DNA from: Chlorophyllum brunneum
Lineage: Eukaryota; Basidiomycota; Agaricomycetes; Agaricales; Agaricaceae
Direction of reading: 5' to 3'
Length of the DNA: 64,000 nt
Assembly: GCA_963576785.1 (NCBI GenBank)
Contig: OY756141.1
Span: 1,116,001 to 1,180,000, forward strand
Position 1 is the stretch's first letter; every line of letters begins with the position of its first letter. The translations under genes and the position numbers were made by a program. Under the pieces are notes generated by a model. The model saw nothing but the letters and a program-made list of their open reading frames with translations, made no database searches and had not been told where the DNA came from. Positions 12,646-24,123 of this stretch are shown one piece after another.

Positions 12646-13681
12646 ATGAGCTCATCCTCGCCGCCCCGCCTCCCAGCTCCCCTCGCCTCCTTCATCGCCA
12701 AGTTCCCCCTCAGATCCCACCCCCGCATCCCTCTCCCACCCAGCATCTACCGTCCAGTCACTTCCCCCACCCTCTGGCTCAGCCCTCCTCTCGGCTACCA
12801 CCCAACCCCGCCCCCCACCGACGCCTCTGCAACATCACCAGACCTCTTCAGCGCAGACGTCGAGTGTTTAAAGTGGCAGGCCTACATTGCACTACGTGGC
12901 CTCAAGGGCATTCGCGTTCGTTTTGATGTTTCACCCGACGGAGCTCTTGAGGGTCGTTTGCCAAATTTACACGTTCCCCTTTCGGAGAGTGTGCTTTCCA
13001 AGGAGCAAACCACAGAGGGGCAGAAGGATGGAGAGCTACTGGCTGCGCAGATGATCCCTACTTGGGTGGATGCCAAACTCGGTGTCGACAGTTCTGCAGA
13101 TGAGAACGAGGGTTATGTAGACGAGAATGCCAGGGATGAAAGCAGAGCTTGGGTCTCTCTGCTCGAGGACACCGTTCATGCTGCTTTCGTGCGTCATCCA
13201 TGTTCAAAACCTTTCCCAAAACTTATCCGCGAACAGATTCTCGCACAACCGAAGCCGTCCTATTGGCACACTCTCCTCTTCCCTCCCAGCAAGGCAGAGC
13301 CTCATCCCCTTGCCTCCCTGCTAACTCCACCGCCCGCACCACTAACCGGTTACTTTTCCCTCCTTCCGCCATGGGGAACCCGTATATCCCATTCGACCAT
13401 CATGACACAGTACCGCGAGGCCATCGCTGCTCTCTCTGAACGCCTCGGAACAGACAAATGGTTCTTGGGCTCTGTGTACGTTTCCAAATCCACTTCAAGT
13501 CCTTCCGTCTCACCACGTCTCGTTTAGTGAACCCACACCGTTGGACGCACTCGCATTTGCATATCTCCATTGTATCCTTCACTCATCCGACTCTATCCGA
13601 ATAGAAGTTACCAAACGCGTAAATCTCGTCGCTTGGGAATGGCGTGTCCGCGACATCATACACGCTGCTTTCGTTCAATGA
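12646..13681 (+). CDS. metaxin/Sam37-like mitochondrial outer-membrane import protein
   Basis: Two exons, 12646-13475 and 13528-13681, with a 52-nt GTACGT...TTTAG intron; predicted 327 aa. The C-terminal half looks like a metaxin GST-C domain: YREAIAALSERLGTDKWFLG, then after the intron EPTPLDALAFAYLHCILHSS and VNLVAWEWRVRDII. That is the pattern of helix, FLG, then PTxLDALAFAYL found in metaxin and Sam37. The N-terminal region contains ECLKWQAYIAL, which fits the GST-N-like part. Family role: peripheral subunits of the sorting and assembly machinery that inserts beta-barrel proteins in the mitochondrial outer membrane. No C-terminal membrane anchor is seen. The 3' end converges with the TLC gene, 305 bp apart. 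Metaxin versus Sam37 cannot be decided here. Confidence 0.75.
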
Positions 13682-13986
13682 AAGTCCAAGTATGCAGACG
13701 TCTAGACACACCGTGGTTGGACATGGCATCATAATCTATTCGTTATCTTCTATGACTAGGCATTAATCCGCGTATCTCTGGAGGCAAACAAAAATAGAGC
13801 GGGGGCATAAAGGTAGAAAGGACGAAGCAAGGGTAGCATATGATAGTCCAGGTCTCCTGATGTTGATATAGATTCAATGCACGCCATTCGTGGTAACTGC
13901 TCCATTCGAACCCAGTAAACCCGTGTGTTCGCTTGTCTTGGGTTCGAACCTCTTGCGCAATGCAGCGATCATTTTAGAAAACCTGC

Positions 13987-14951
13987 TTATCGGTCAGAAG
14001 TCGTCCTACACGGGGCACCGGGAAATACGTGCCAGAAGATGTTGAGGCCCTGGAGAAGAAAGTTTCCGCCTCCATAAATGATAATGTAAAAGACGGGTAT
14101 CTCGCGCCAGATTTCCAATAGGGTGATGAAGAAACGGATGGAGACGCTTCCACCGTATACCAGCCTCACTCCGAAGAAGGAAGAAAGTAAGACGATTCCG
14201 TTGACGAGCTGGAAGGTGCTGCCCGTGTTGCCGGTCTTGTCCAGGAACCTAGCGAAAAAGATATGGTCCGTGTGCAGCGCCAGAGTAGGGTGACTTACCA
14301 ATGAATGTTCAAAAAAAGGGTGCTAATTTCCCATAAAAGACAACGGGTGCCATAGTATGCCACAAAAGGTCTCTGGGTCGAAGGCCAAAGTCAGACGACA
14401 CGATCGACACGCGAGCTGTCACAAGCCGGCCACGCGACGTCACCGGCTCGATCAAGCGCAACTCACATACGACATCCCGTAGACCAGCGAGCACACAATC
14501 CCATGCACTATGAACCCCCAATCGACATAGTTGACAATAGCGTCGAGCGAGTCCCACAGAAAATACCCTACAGCAATTCCATGCACCAAACCCGTGGTGT
14601 CACTCCACCCAAAAGCCTTGTCGAGTGCTCGGTCGGGAGTTTCGGTCAAAATGCTGTACAACGCGCCACAGACGATGATTACACTGTGCACCTGCGAGAC
14701 CACATGTATCGCCCTGCCACCAGCAATTTTTTTAAAAATGGACAAAAAGAAAAAATACCAAACACAGACCAGTTGTTTTTTGTAGCTCTACTCTTGGTGC
14801 CATAGGCCTGGGAAAACCAACGAGAACAAATCCATGGCGCAAGAACGAGGTGAACAAAGGTGAATCCAGCAAATGACCAGAGGATAGTAGGGATGTGTGG
14901 GGGGATTTTTGTGAGGCCGAGGGTGTCGCTGAGGAAGAATGCGAGGCCCAT
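13987..14951 (-). CDS. TLC-domain (TRAM/LAG1/CLN8) multipass membrane protein
   Basis: Four exons: 14951-14770, 14713-14467, 14372-14299 and 14248-13987. Introns are 56, 94 and 50 nt, and all phases agree. The joined protein has about seven hydrophobic segments and the TLC core: a helix ending IHVVSQVHSVIIV, GIAVGYFLWDSLDAIVNY, WGFIVHGIVCSLVYG, and the signature ALLWEISTLFLNIHW-like segment (here LLWEISTLFLNIHW followed by FLDKTG). It resembles fungal and animal TMEM56/TLCD-type proteins rather than ceramide synthase, because the Lag1 histidine pair is not evident. TLC proteins act in ER or Golgi lipid handling. The substrate is unknown. The first donor is GTCTGT, weaker than the others. Confidence 0.8.
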
Positions 14952-15018
14952 GGGTGAGGAGGAGGTGGTGGGAAGCCAGTGTCCAGACGGTACTATTTAT
15001 AAACCATCATTCTGCCCA
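14952..15018. promoter_or_regulatory. 67-bp bidirectional promoter, TLC gene / TilS
   Basis: Divergent start codons at 14951 (-) and 15019 (+) leave 67 bp. A TATA-like TATTTATAAA lies about 20 bp before the plus-strand ATG, so either it or the 5' UTR is unusually close. Confidence 0.45.
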
Positions 15019-17083
15019 ATGCGTCCACGCCCAATTACCCGTGAAGAATTCGCCCGCTTCTTCCACCGCACCAGGCCGCCATCTGGCTGGCCAGACCACA
15101 TTGGTGAGCTTTTGCACATTCAATTAAATATGCGGGTGCTGTTGACGCGTGTTTTCCAGGCGTTGCAAATTCCGGAGGACCAGATTCGACATGTCTCTTG
15201 TTTCTCATCCAGCGCTTTATTGCAGACTCCAACCCATCACCTAGTGCTTCACCACACCGCCTCTTCTCGCTTACAGTCGACCATGCTCTCCAACCCTCGT
15301 CAGCAGCTATGGCCGCACACTCTGCGCGAACCGCTGCATCCCTCCATATCCCCCATACCACATCTCAAATACCATGGGGCACACCACCATTCCCACCCCC
15401 TCCAGAAACATCTCAGCCATTCGAATCCATAGCCCGAATGGCCAGATACAACCTTCTCTGGAATTTGATGCAGAGGGACAATATTGATGTACTGGCCCTG
15501 GGTCATCATGCAGATGACCAGGTCGAGACTGCCTTGATGCGCCTTGGCAGACAGAGTTCCGAGTTGGGTGGGAGGGGTATGTTTGGGTGTAGAAGATGGG
15601 GAATGGGCAAGACGAATGATCTTGAGTGGGTGGGACATAAAGGTATGGGTAAGTGGATTATTCGGCCCCTGCTCGAAGTTTCAAAGGTGCGTGCTGGTGA
15701 ATATGGTATGTACGACTGACCGATACTATATACTCTCCTAGGACCGAATTCTCGCTACTTGCGAGGAGAATGAGCTTAGCTACGTAACGGACCCTACGAA
15801 TTTCCAGCCGGACATTACCCTACGAAATGCCCTGCGCTCGGTAATTTCCAGCAAAGAGAAAGGTGTGAGTCAGATCTTATCCCACAAAGTAGTCCTGTAT
15901 CTCAATGTCCTCGTAGGAAACACCACCAGACCCAAGTACTCTCCCATCAGATATACAACAACATTTGGAGGCAATTAACAAAACCATAGCCTCCTTCTCA
16001 AACCTCTCTGTCGACCTCAATAGTCCCCCAGACCTGCTTCGGGACGCGGTCAAGGCAATTGACGTCTTCGCGGCTGATATAGAAAGCCAAGGTCGGCACA
16101 CTCAGCATTACCACCAGATATCAACTCACCACCTTCTTACAGCATCCAGCCAACTCCAACAAGTGCGCCTCCCTTCACCAGCAGGCACATTCATTCTGTC
16201 AACCCGCGCCCTTCAAAATATAACCAATCCGCTTCTCCAACGCGCCATTGTCCTTCGCATTCTCCGTTACATATCCTTTCACCCCTGGGGCTCTACCCGC
16301 TCACAAGCCAGACGCTCCCGCCATTCCCTCGACCAGATAATTACAAAGGTCTGGAATCCATCCCCGTTCACAACCCCCGGAATGCGTCCATTTGCTGCAG
16401 GCGGTGGCGTACTCTGGATTCCCGTCGTCGTAGACTCGACAGAAGCCACTCCAAGTTGTTTAGATGTGGGTGGTCGGATTAAAAAGCCAAATACGGAGGA
16501 TATTATCAGTGGAAAGGCGGTACTGGGCAAAGGTGTGATTGGATGGATGGCTACCAGACAGCCACCACCTAGACCGGAAAAGTTGCAAGAGTATGGACTG
16601 GAGGATACACTGAACCTGGATTTGACCCGAATGTTAAGGGATGCGTTGAAAGCCTGGGACAAGGGGGGAGGAAGTGGACCACAAGTTGTTGAGGTGCTCT
16701 GGGATTGTCGGTTCCTCGTTCGCTTTGACCTCGGCAACATGCCCCTACAACTCGTGGATATGCTCCTCCAGCTCACACCCACCTCTCAGTCCAAAACCGC
16801 AATTCGCTGGTGGACGAAATACTACTATCCAAAAATCGTGCTGGTGCCTCGTAACGGTACACTTGCATGGTCGAAAGAAGAAGATAAGGAGGTTGTGTTG
16901 CATTCCAACATTGACTCGCATAAACCTTCGATGCTGTTGACACTGAGACCAGAAGTTAAACAGAAAACAGTCTCGGAAACCACGTCGAAGGAGTATAGGA
17001 TGGGGAAGACTAAAGGCAATACTCGGCTTGTTACGTCCGACTGGATAACCACGTCTTGGATACGCGTCCTCGACCCGTGTTAA
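15019..17083 (+). CDS. tRNA(Ile)-lysidine synthetase TilS-like (PP-loop ATPase)
   Basis: Four exons: 15019-15103, 15160-15686, 15742-15864 and 15917-17083. Introns are 56, 55 and 52 nt; predicted 633 aa. The PP-loop is rebuilt across the first intron as GVANSGGPDSTCLLFL. Also seen are LFSLTVDHALQPSSAAMA, ALGHHADDQVETALMRL and YVTDPTNFQPDITLRNALR, all hallmarks of TilS/MesJ N-type ATP pyrophosphatases. Family role: converts C34 of tRNA-Ile(CAU) to lysidine so that AUA is read as Ile. In a fungus this is expected in mitochondria, and the Arg-rich N-terminus (MRPRPITREEFARFFHR) would suit import. The C-terminal 370 residues are less conserved. Head to head with the TLC gene and convergent with hydrolase A. 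The family call is firm; mitochondrial action is inferred. Confidence 0.88.
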
Positions 17084-17549
17084 ATTCCTAGTGTCATCTC
17101 CCCCGCCCTCACCGTTCATACCCAAAGCTCCAGCCTCCAACCCCCCCCGAAACTCCCCCGACAGGATGTGAGATTATCCGTGAGGGCGGGAAAGTCCTAT
17201 GCCTGTTGAATGGAGTAACTCTGAACGTTGACACTCAAGACTCTACTCGCCCTCGGCATGGCGTGACGAAGCCCACGAATCGTCTCTGCCGGCTTATGTT
17301 ACCCCCAACCATTGCTTATCCCTTGTCCCTCGGTTTTCGGTCTTGGTCTTAAATTCAATCTACACCCACCTCTATATTTGTGATCGGAGGCATTAACATG
17401 AGGGGCTAAGACTCGGAAGTGGATGTGCTGAACCATACATCTTTGAATCAGAAAATAAGCTGGCCCCGAAAGTTGCACAGACAGATATCCAAGTCCCAGT
17501 CCCCTATACTCCTAATTCCACAACCAATTCGATTTCCCATCTGCATGCT
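17084..17549. other. convergent intergenic region, nothing seen
   Basis: 466 bp between the 3' ends of TilS (+) and hydrolase A (-). Presumably both 3' UTRs and terminators; no other feature recognised. Confidence 0.4.
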
Positions 17550-18856
17550 TCACATCTTTGCCTGAATTCCATACCCTGCTTTCACGAACTTCTCAATGAC
17601 GCCCACCCACACCTCCACTTCAAAATACTCGAACCACTGGTGCCCAAACTTCAGGTTCGGTACCTGACCCCAATTGAGCCCTACCGAAACGGCTTCTGCG
17701 TGTGGGATGAGGGAGAGTATTTCTGTGTTGCAAGAAAAGGGGACCACACGATCGTTTTCACCGTGAACCACAAGGATCGGCGTGGTATCCGGTATGAGAT
17801 AATGAGAGGCACCGAAGTTGATCTTCCGGAGCTAGACATACGTGAAGGAAGGAGATCAGTGGGGATGGGAAGGTGAGATAGAGTGAGATAGCCTACGGCA
17901 CGCGCTTGCTGGACTGAGATTCAAGTCAGCGTTAGCCTCCTCATGCTCGGAGATAGGACTCACGAATCGTTCTGATTGGTCTGTATCACCCATAGAAATG
18001 CTCATTCACCCGTGCAGACAAAATGATGAGCTTTACTCACCTCCCAATTATCATCCTCCTAAGCAACACCTCGAACCGCTCTTTATTTTTTGCATCATTT
18101 AACCAAGCTTCGTCAAAGGTGCTCTCCAGCGTCGGTCTCGCAATCTCCATCTTCTCCTCCTTCGTCCTCTTCTTCCCATCAGCCGGAGGAGGTAATAATT
18201 GAAACTTCAACCCGAAGTGGCTATCACGTATGGGAGATGCGAAAGTTCCGGTTAGAAATACGTGCGTTATTGTGAATGGGTGTGGTGGCGTCGGGTCTGT
18301 GCGGTGGTATGGGAGCAAGAGGAGCTGTTGGGTTATTGCACCTACACATTGGAGTTAGAGCCGAAGAGGTAGGATTGAGGCTAGGAGATACGCCGTACCC
18401 CCCATCGAGAACCCACATAGCGCGACTTGTTTCCATCGGAGGTGTACGAGGAGGTCAATGATATCTCTTGCGTAAAGCTGGATGGTGATTTCTTCATCAC
18501 CCCGGGGCGTATATGTTGAATCGCCCATGCCCCTTGAACTTGGTTTTCAGGTTTGATTCGTTGACAAGGATATTGTACACACCTATGATCAAGGAGTAGG
18601 ACTGGGTAAAATTCAGGATGATTTTCAATAGGGGCATGCAGCGGCGCTTTCAGCGCAGGGGGTACTTACCAGGCCGTATTTCCGCCAACGCATAACCTAG
18701 ACGTTCCCAATCCCCTCTAAGGGAGCTCATACCACCAATGAGGACGATAGGAATTTGTTTAGTAGCAAAGTGTCGTGCACCAATGATGTCGTATGTCATG
18801 ACTGCTCCATCCTCATGGGTGAGAGTTGCGGCCTGCTGGTCCTGGTAGTTGGACAT
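17550..18856 (-). CDS. alpha/beta-hydrolase fold protein, tandem copy A
   Basis: Seven exons: 18856-18670, 18601-18583 (19 nt), 18532-18399, 18341-18041, 17980-17964 (17 nt), 17913-17897 (17 nt) and 17831-17550; predicted 318 aa with every phase consistent. Motifs in order: PIVLIGGMSSLRGDW (oxyanion-hole strand), VLLLDHRGMGDS, the nucleophile elbow CGFSMGG (GxSxG with Ser in GFSMG), ILVVHGENDRVVPF carrying the acid Asp, and LKFGHQW with the catalytic His. The triad Ser-Asp-His is intact. Similar to fungal epoxide-hydrolase or acyl-transferring hydrolases of unknown substrate. Neighbour copy B (19355-20874) has the same architecture, so this is a tandem duplication. No signal peptide; probably cytosolic. 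Confidence 0.82.
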
Positions 18857-19354
18857 CGGTATTGAGGGTAGCACCCGCCCTTGAGCGCTTGGGCTCTTTA
18901 CGGCGCCTGAGCCTCGTGGCTAAGCGAGTTGTGGGTAGATTTTACTCCAAACGCCCGTGCGTCATGTGTCATTGCACCCGAGTTGATAGGCTATCGGTAT
19001 CGACAAGACGCTTCCCAAGTCAACATACTGGAAGTCCCCAAGTCCGGTACTGGGAGAGAGAAAATGGACATGTTTGAATCGACGGCGGCGAGGAGCTGAG
19101 ATATGACGATTCACAGTTGTTTGCGGCGTTGAAAAATATACCTACCGTGATAGTAGATACTACAACCCAAACGTCGGACAACCCTCCGAGCAACCCAGCA
19201 CTGTGCTTTGTGTTTGATCTTGAGTTACAAAGGCGATATGACTGTTCGCATTGAACAGAAAACAATATATGTAAATATCTAAGCCTCTATGCCAGTACAA
19301 AGAAAAATTCGCGGATCTAGAATGTGTTCAGCCCCATCCCCCTTCTTGTGCCTT
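18857..19354. other. spacer between tandem hydrolase genes
   Basis: About 500 bp holding the promoter of copy A and the 3' region of copy B. No coding sequence recognised. Confidence 0.4.
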
Positions 19355-20874
19355 CTAATCTCGGGCAGAACGGGTTGCCGAACGTTGCATGAACATATGT
19401 AGGACGTCGTGCCAAATTTGGGGGTCAAAATATTCATACCACAGATGGCCGAACTTGAGCGTTGGAATTTGACCGGGTTGAGTGCCCTCTTCCACCGATC
19501 GCGCCCAGGGAATATGTTCCTTGATGTCCTGTGAATATATATGGTAGGAGTGACAGACGTTGAGCGTTCCATGGCTCTGGTGGGGGGTACTTGATTAAAA
19601 TACTTTCACTTACATCCTGACAACTGATGGGGATGACCTGGTCTAATTGTCCATGTATGATAAGAACCTGTATTTCTCGTGGCAGGTGATCAAGTAGCCC
19701 GTCAAAGTTGAATTTTCGCAGCTGAAATATGCAGAAATTGAGAAAAGGGGAAGCGCAGAGACCCAAAAACAAGAATCCTTACCGCCATGCTCTGTTTGGC
19801 TGGCCGGAGGATACCGCCCGTTCAACCACATTTCGTTTAAAACCCAACGCTAGCACTTACCAATCATGTCTGCAGGTCGGTTGCTGTTGGATGGGGGTCA
19901 GCGAATTATCTCCAACCGGCTGGGACCTAAGCGCGAACCTCAGATTGTTGTTCACAACCCTGTCGAATAGGTAGTCAAAGCGGGCACTATTGGCCTGGAT
20001 CCATTCCGGGTCGAGGGAAGCGGCGATAACCCGCCTCGCGCCCTCTCTCCTTTCTTCCAGCGAGCGCGCTTTTCCCGGAACGGGTGCGATCGGTAGTCCT
20101 GCGCCTTGCCTGACTTTGCAGCGCGTACCGACTAGGAATAGGTGTGTTGTGCGAAAGGGTATATTCGTCGGGGCCATTGGGTGGTGCGGGAGGACGAGTA
20201 ATTGCTGAGCTATTACACCTGATGGAAGAATGTGAACCGGTGTGGTAAATTCAGAAAGGTTGATTTACCTCCCATAGAGTGACCGCATAGTGCGACTTTT
20301 TCCCACTTGAGGTGCCTGAGGAGGAAGAGAAGGTCTCGAGCTAGGAGCTCCATTGTGATTTCCTCATTCTCATCCGAGCTCAGCGATGAGTCCCCTATAC
20401 CTCTGTATGAATCGTCAATGCATATCCTTTAGGCCACGTGTAAGAACGAACGCACCGGTGGTCATACACCAACACTATTCAAGCTGTAGTTAATCCCAGA
20501 CAGGAATGACAAAAACAATTATGAATACCTGGGTAACTCTTCGCTAATGCCTTGTTCACTTTTTCGTCGTCGTTTCTCAGGGCAGTCATACCACAAATCA
20601 CCACAATTGGCGTCGCCCTACCCAGATGATGGGATCCCAGAATTTCGTATGCCAGTTTCGTCCCGTCTGGGAGAACGGCCGTTGAAAATTTAGCCGCTGC
20701 ATTATCCGCCTCTACAGGCTTCGTTGTAGGTGCTGTAGTAGGTTGTCCTGGGGAAGGTAAACGCCTTTCAGGGTGTGGAGGCGAGAAATAACGCTCCAAG
20801 GGCTCGTACACCCACTTGCCCACCAACTGAGCAAAGCCCTTGTAACCGCGAGAACAGTTTTTATCGGAGGTCAT
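19355..20874 (-). CDS. alpha/beta-hydrolase fold protein, tandem copy B
   Basis: Eight exons: 20874-20529, 20474-20456 (19 nt), 20402-20269, 20218-19939, 19883-19861 (23 nt), a 17-nt exon near 19810-19794, 19721-19614 and 19528-19355; predicted 366 aa. Motifs: PIVVICGMTALRNDD, VLVYDHRGIGDS, CGHSMGG (nucleophile), VLIIHGQLDQVIPI (acid) and LKFGHLWYEYF (His). Compared with copy A it has an extra N-terminal stretch of roughly 50 residues (basic, Pro-rich, CSRGYKGFAQLVGKWVYEPL) and one extra intron near the C-terminus, while sharing the 19-nt and 17-nt microexons at the same codons. The function is hydrolysis of an unknown ester- or epoxide-like substrate, by family. Confidence 0.82.
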
Positions 20875-20945
20875 GGTAAGAGAACCTGGGAGCGCAAGCA
20901 ACAGATGGCGGGGGAGAAGAAATTTTAGGATGTAGACACCACGCC

Positions 20946-21479
20946 CTACATATACAGTCGCGAGTCAAGTCCATCTGATTCGTCCCGCATTTGCATCCGA
21001 TACAGGAACGGCAGGCTGGAGCAGAGAGCATCCGTGATGGTTATCCACCCACCAACAGCACCCGTGTACTGGTGTGTAACTCGCATGATGCCAGGCTTCG
21101 CCGGGTGGCTGATGATGAATGTAAATTTCTCCCTTGAGAGGTGCACGGATACAATTACGCCTGATCTTGCTAAATCCTCAAGCACGTGAGTCTGTGAAAT
21201 AATTACCCTTGTTCGTGGAGAGGAGGTAAATAGCATTCCCTTTAGGTGTTCGTTCTGTGGTTGCGACCTTGGTGTCCAACAAACAAGATGCAACATTCGA
21301 GGTAAAAGGGTAGAAAAATCTTGATGGGTAGTAATCAAGGCCATCAAGTTCGCACCGCAAACGCCGCTCGACATGGTCACGTTGAGAGTCATCCTAAGGA
21401 TCATGTTGAGGGAAGTAAGCAGCGGCTTCCATATGAATGCCAACACCAAAAATAAAAACAGATCGATTTGGATTGCCAT
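20946..21479 (-). CDS. hypothetical small gene, uncertain model
   Basis: The minus strand is open for 177 codons from 21479 to 20946. A spliced alternative also works in phase: a short exon from 21479 (MAIQIDLFLFL), a 53-nt GTGTTG...CTTAG intron, an exon reading ELDGLDYYPSRFFYPFTS and LLDTKVATTERTPKGNAIYL, a 46-nt intron, then GVIVSVHLSREKFTFIISHP to the stop at 20946. No family is recognised. It stops only 71 bp before the start of hydrolase B on the same strand, so it could also be a decayed gene or a chance ORF. Confidence 0.3.
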   Translation of the reverse strand: MAIQIDLFLFLVLAFIWKPLLTSLNMILRMTLNVTMSSGVCGANLMALITTHQDFSTLLPRMLHLVCWTPRSQPQNEHLKGMLFTSSPRTRVIISQTHVLEDLARSGVIVSVHLSREKFTFIISHPAKPGIMRVTHQYTGAVGGWITITDALCSSLPFLYRMQMRDESDGLDSRLYM

Positions 21480-21534
21480 TACGCAAGGATAAAAATGTCC
21501 TTGTCACCTCTCTACCCCACCCGCCCGTCACTAT

Positions 21535-23166
21535 TCAGTCCGCGAACTTGAAACTATGGCTCTGCATCTGTGTCCGAGGATAATAAGAGGTGGTTGGATG
21601 GGTGAGATAGCCATGCGGCAGGGGAGAGAGACTCACAGTGATTTCACCACCCTTGTAGCTACCTTTCTTTTTCTTATTTTTCTCCTTGCGGAAACCCGCC
21701 CCACGGGTTACGATGAGGTCTGCATGCGCGCGTTGGCCATAATCATTCGCAGGACCGCCCTATACCAGTGTACAACCACAATGGTCAAAGAGGGAATGAT
21801 GTACAAGGATAAAATAGGTTCACCCTTGCCTCGTAGCGGTTGTCAATAATTGCTCCAGCCGCTACCGAGTCAACCTTTATACGTTGGAATCGAGCACCGG
21901 TCTGTCGCCCTTTCTTTCCACCGTCTCTGTAGCTGGGGTCGTTTTGGGGTTTGTTTGAAGGAGTGCTGCTACCGTCTGCCTGGTTCGCGCTTGGCCCTTC
22001 GCGTGAGTAGGTCGTGGCCGTTGCGACTGCTGTACCACCCTCGGATAATTTGCGTTTCTTCGTCGCCTGTTTTTTTTTCTCAGCAGGTTTCGTGGGTATT
22101 TCTTTCTTGAGCTTGAGGTTGTGTTTGGACTGGACATTAGAGTCTGAGTCGGAACCTGAGTCGGAGCTGGAGTCTGAGTCGCCCTCTGAACTGCTACTAT
22201 CTTTGGAGCTTGGTGGTGCTGTGGGGTTTTTCTTTTCATCTTTCGTTTTGGCCTTTTCGTCTTCAGACTCTGAAGAGGGGTCTGAGGATGAGTCGGAATC
22301 AGAATCACTAGATGAGGAGCTGCTGTCATTCTTCTTGCCGGCCTTCTTAGTGGCGGGTGCGGCGGATTTCTTCTTGAGCTTGACCGTCGAAGCAGAAGAC
22401 GAATCAGTGCCTGAGTCGGACTCTGGTGAAGAAGAATCGGAGGTAGAGTCGCTGTCCGATTCTGGTGAGCTGTTGTCTCCGCTAGTAGATGAAAGCGTCT
22501 TGCTAGAGTCGCGCTCAGCGGCGACGGACTTTGTCGATGAGGATTTCTTAGGCTGAGATTTTTCGGGAGCATCAGAATCGCTGGACTTGTCTTCTAGAAA
22601 GTGTGGTAAGCACATGGGGTACGTGCATTACCATAATGCTGAGCACGTCTGAGAATTCACCCACCGCTAGAGTCAGACGGCGTCTTTGGTTTTTTGGCTT
22701 GGGATTTGGCCTTGGCCTTCGTTTTGGATGAGTGGCTATCAGAATCCGAGTCCGAATCCGAGGAGTCTGATGACGAAGAATCTGTTGCTGCGTCCTCTAT
22801 GAGACCGCATGAGGGATAAGAGCGTGGTGGAGACATACTGTGGGGCTTGTATGATCTGAGGGTAATGAGTATGGCCCTAATTTTAAGCTAACACACGAAC
22901 GCACGATACTGCTTTCTTTTTCCGTTCTCCTTGTGCTTTCCGTTGTTTTAAAATGGCCTCTAATGAAGGACCCTCTGGCCTGAGGCCCTCCTTGAGTACA
23001 ACGACATCCTTGACTTCCTTTTTGAGCGCCTGAGCAGTTTTTGTGAGGGAGTTATCGGTGAGGAATGCGTATATGAGGGTATATGTTGCTGTAAAGCTTG
23101 GAACATCAGTCACAAAAGGTCTACATAAAACGCGGGAATGCACTGACTTGCGAGGGTTCCATCCAT
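21535..23166 (-). CDS. SRP40: SRP40/NOLC1-like nucleolar phosphoprotein
   Basis: The first exon is only 19 nt (23166-23148, MDGTLA). Exon 2 (23088-22910) encodes a LisH-like segment (YTLIYAFLTDNSLTKTAQAL). Two exons of alternating Ser/Asp/Glu and Lys runs (about 22798-22665 and 22596-21824, e.g. SSSSSSDSDSDSSSDPSSES) follow. The C-terminal SRP40 domain lies in the last three exons: ARFQRIKVDSV, DNRYEA, GQRAHADLIVTRGAGFRK, KGSYKGGEIT and MQSHSFKFAD. LisH, a CK2-type acidic repeat and the SRP40_C domain in this order define SRP40/Nopp140, chaperones of snoRNPs and Pol I in the nucleolus. The exon 2/3 junction is ambiguous because the acceptor reads ATAGAG. Divergent from RIB4, 114 bp apart. Confidence 0.88.
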
Positions 23167-23280
23167 GGGGATGGTGGTATAGGACGGAGAGTCACAAATT
23201 GGTGGCGACTTTTTGTGATGGGAGGCTGAGCATATGAAAGGCAATGTTGTCCCACGCTTCCAACGTTATCGCCCACGACG
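23167..23280. promoter_or_regulatory. 114-bp bidirectional promoter SRP40/RIB4
   Basis: Divergent start codons at 23166 (-) and 23281 (+). No recognisable TATA box. Confidence 0.4.
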
Positions 23281-23966
<686 letters not shown>

Positions 23967-24123
23967 GTGTGGAATAGAGTAGAATATGTATTATATGGAC
24001 GGCAGCCACACAGTGCGTTTAGTGCCATTATAGACCCCGGAATGCAGCCGGATTTCCCTGCCGGTCTTCTTTCCCAAACCACCACCATCTCCCCCTCTCT
24101 CCGAATCCTCTTTGTCCACAGCC

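Noticed and set aside
16279..16782. 167-codon minus-strand ORF
   Set aside because: Antisense to the C-terminal exon of TilS, which has clear family support.
22014..22556. 180-codon plus-strand ORF rich in Ser/Glu/Leu
   Set aside because: Antisense of the SRP40 acidic repeats; the composition explains the open frame.
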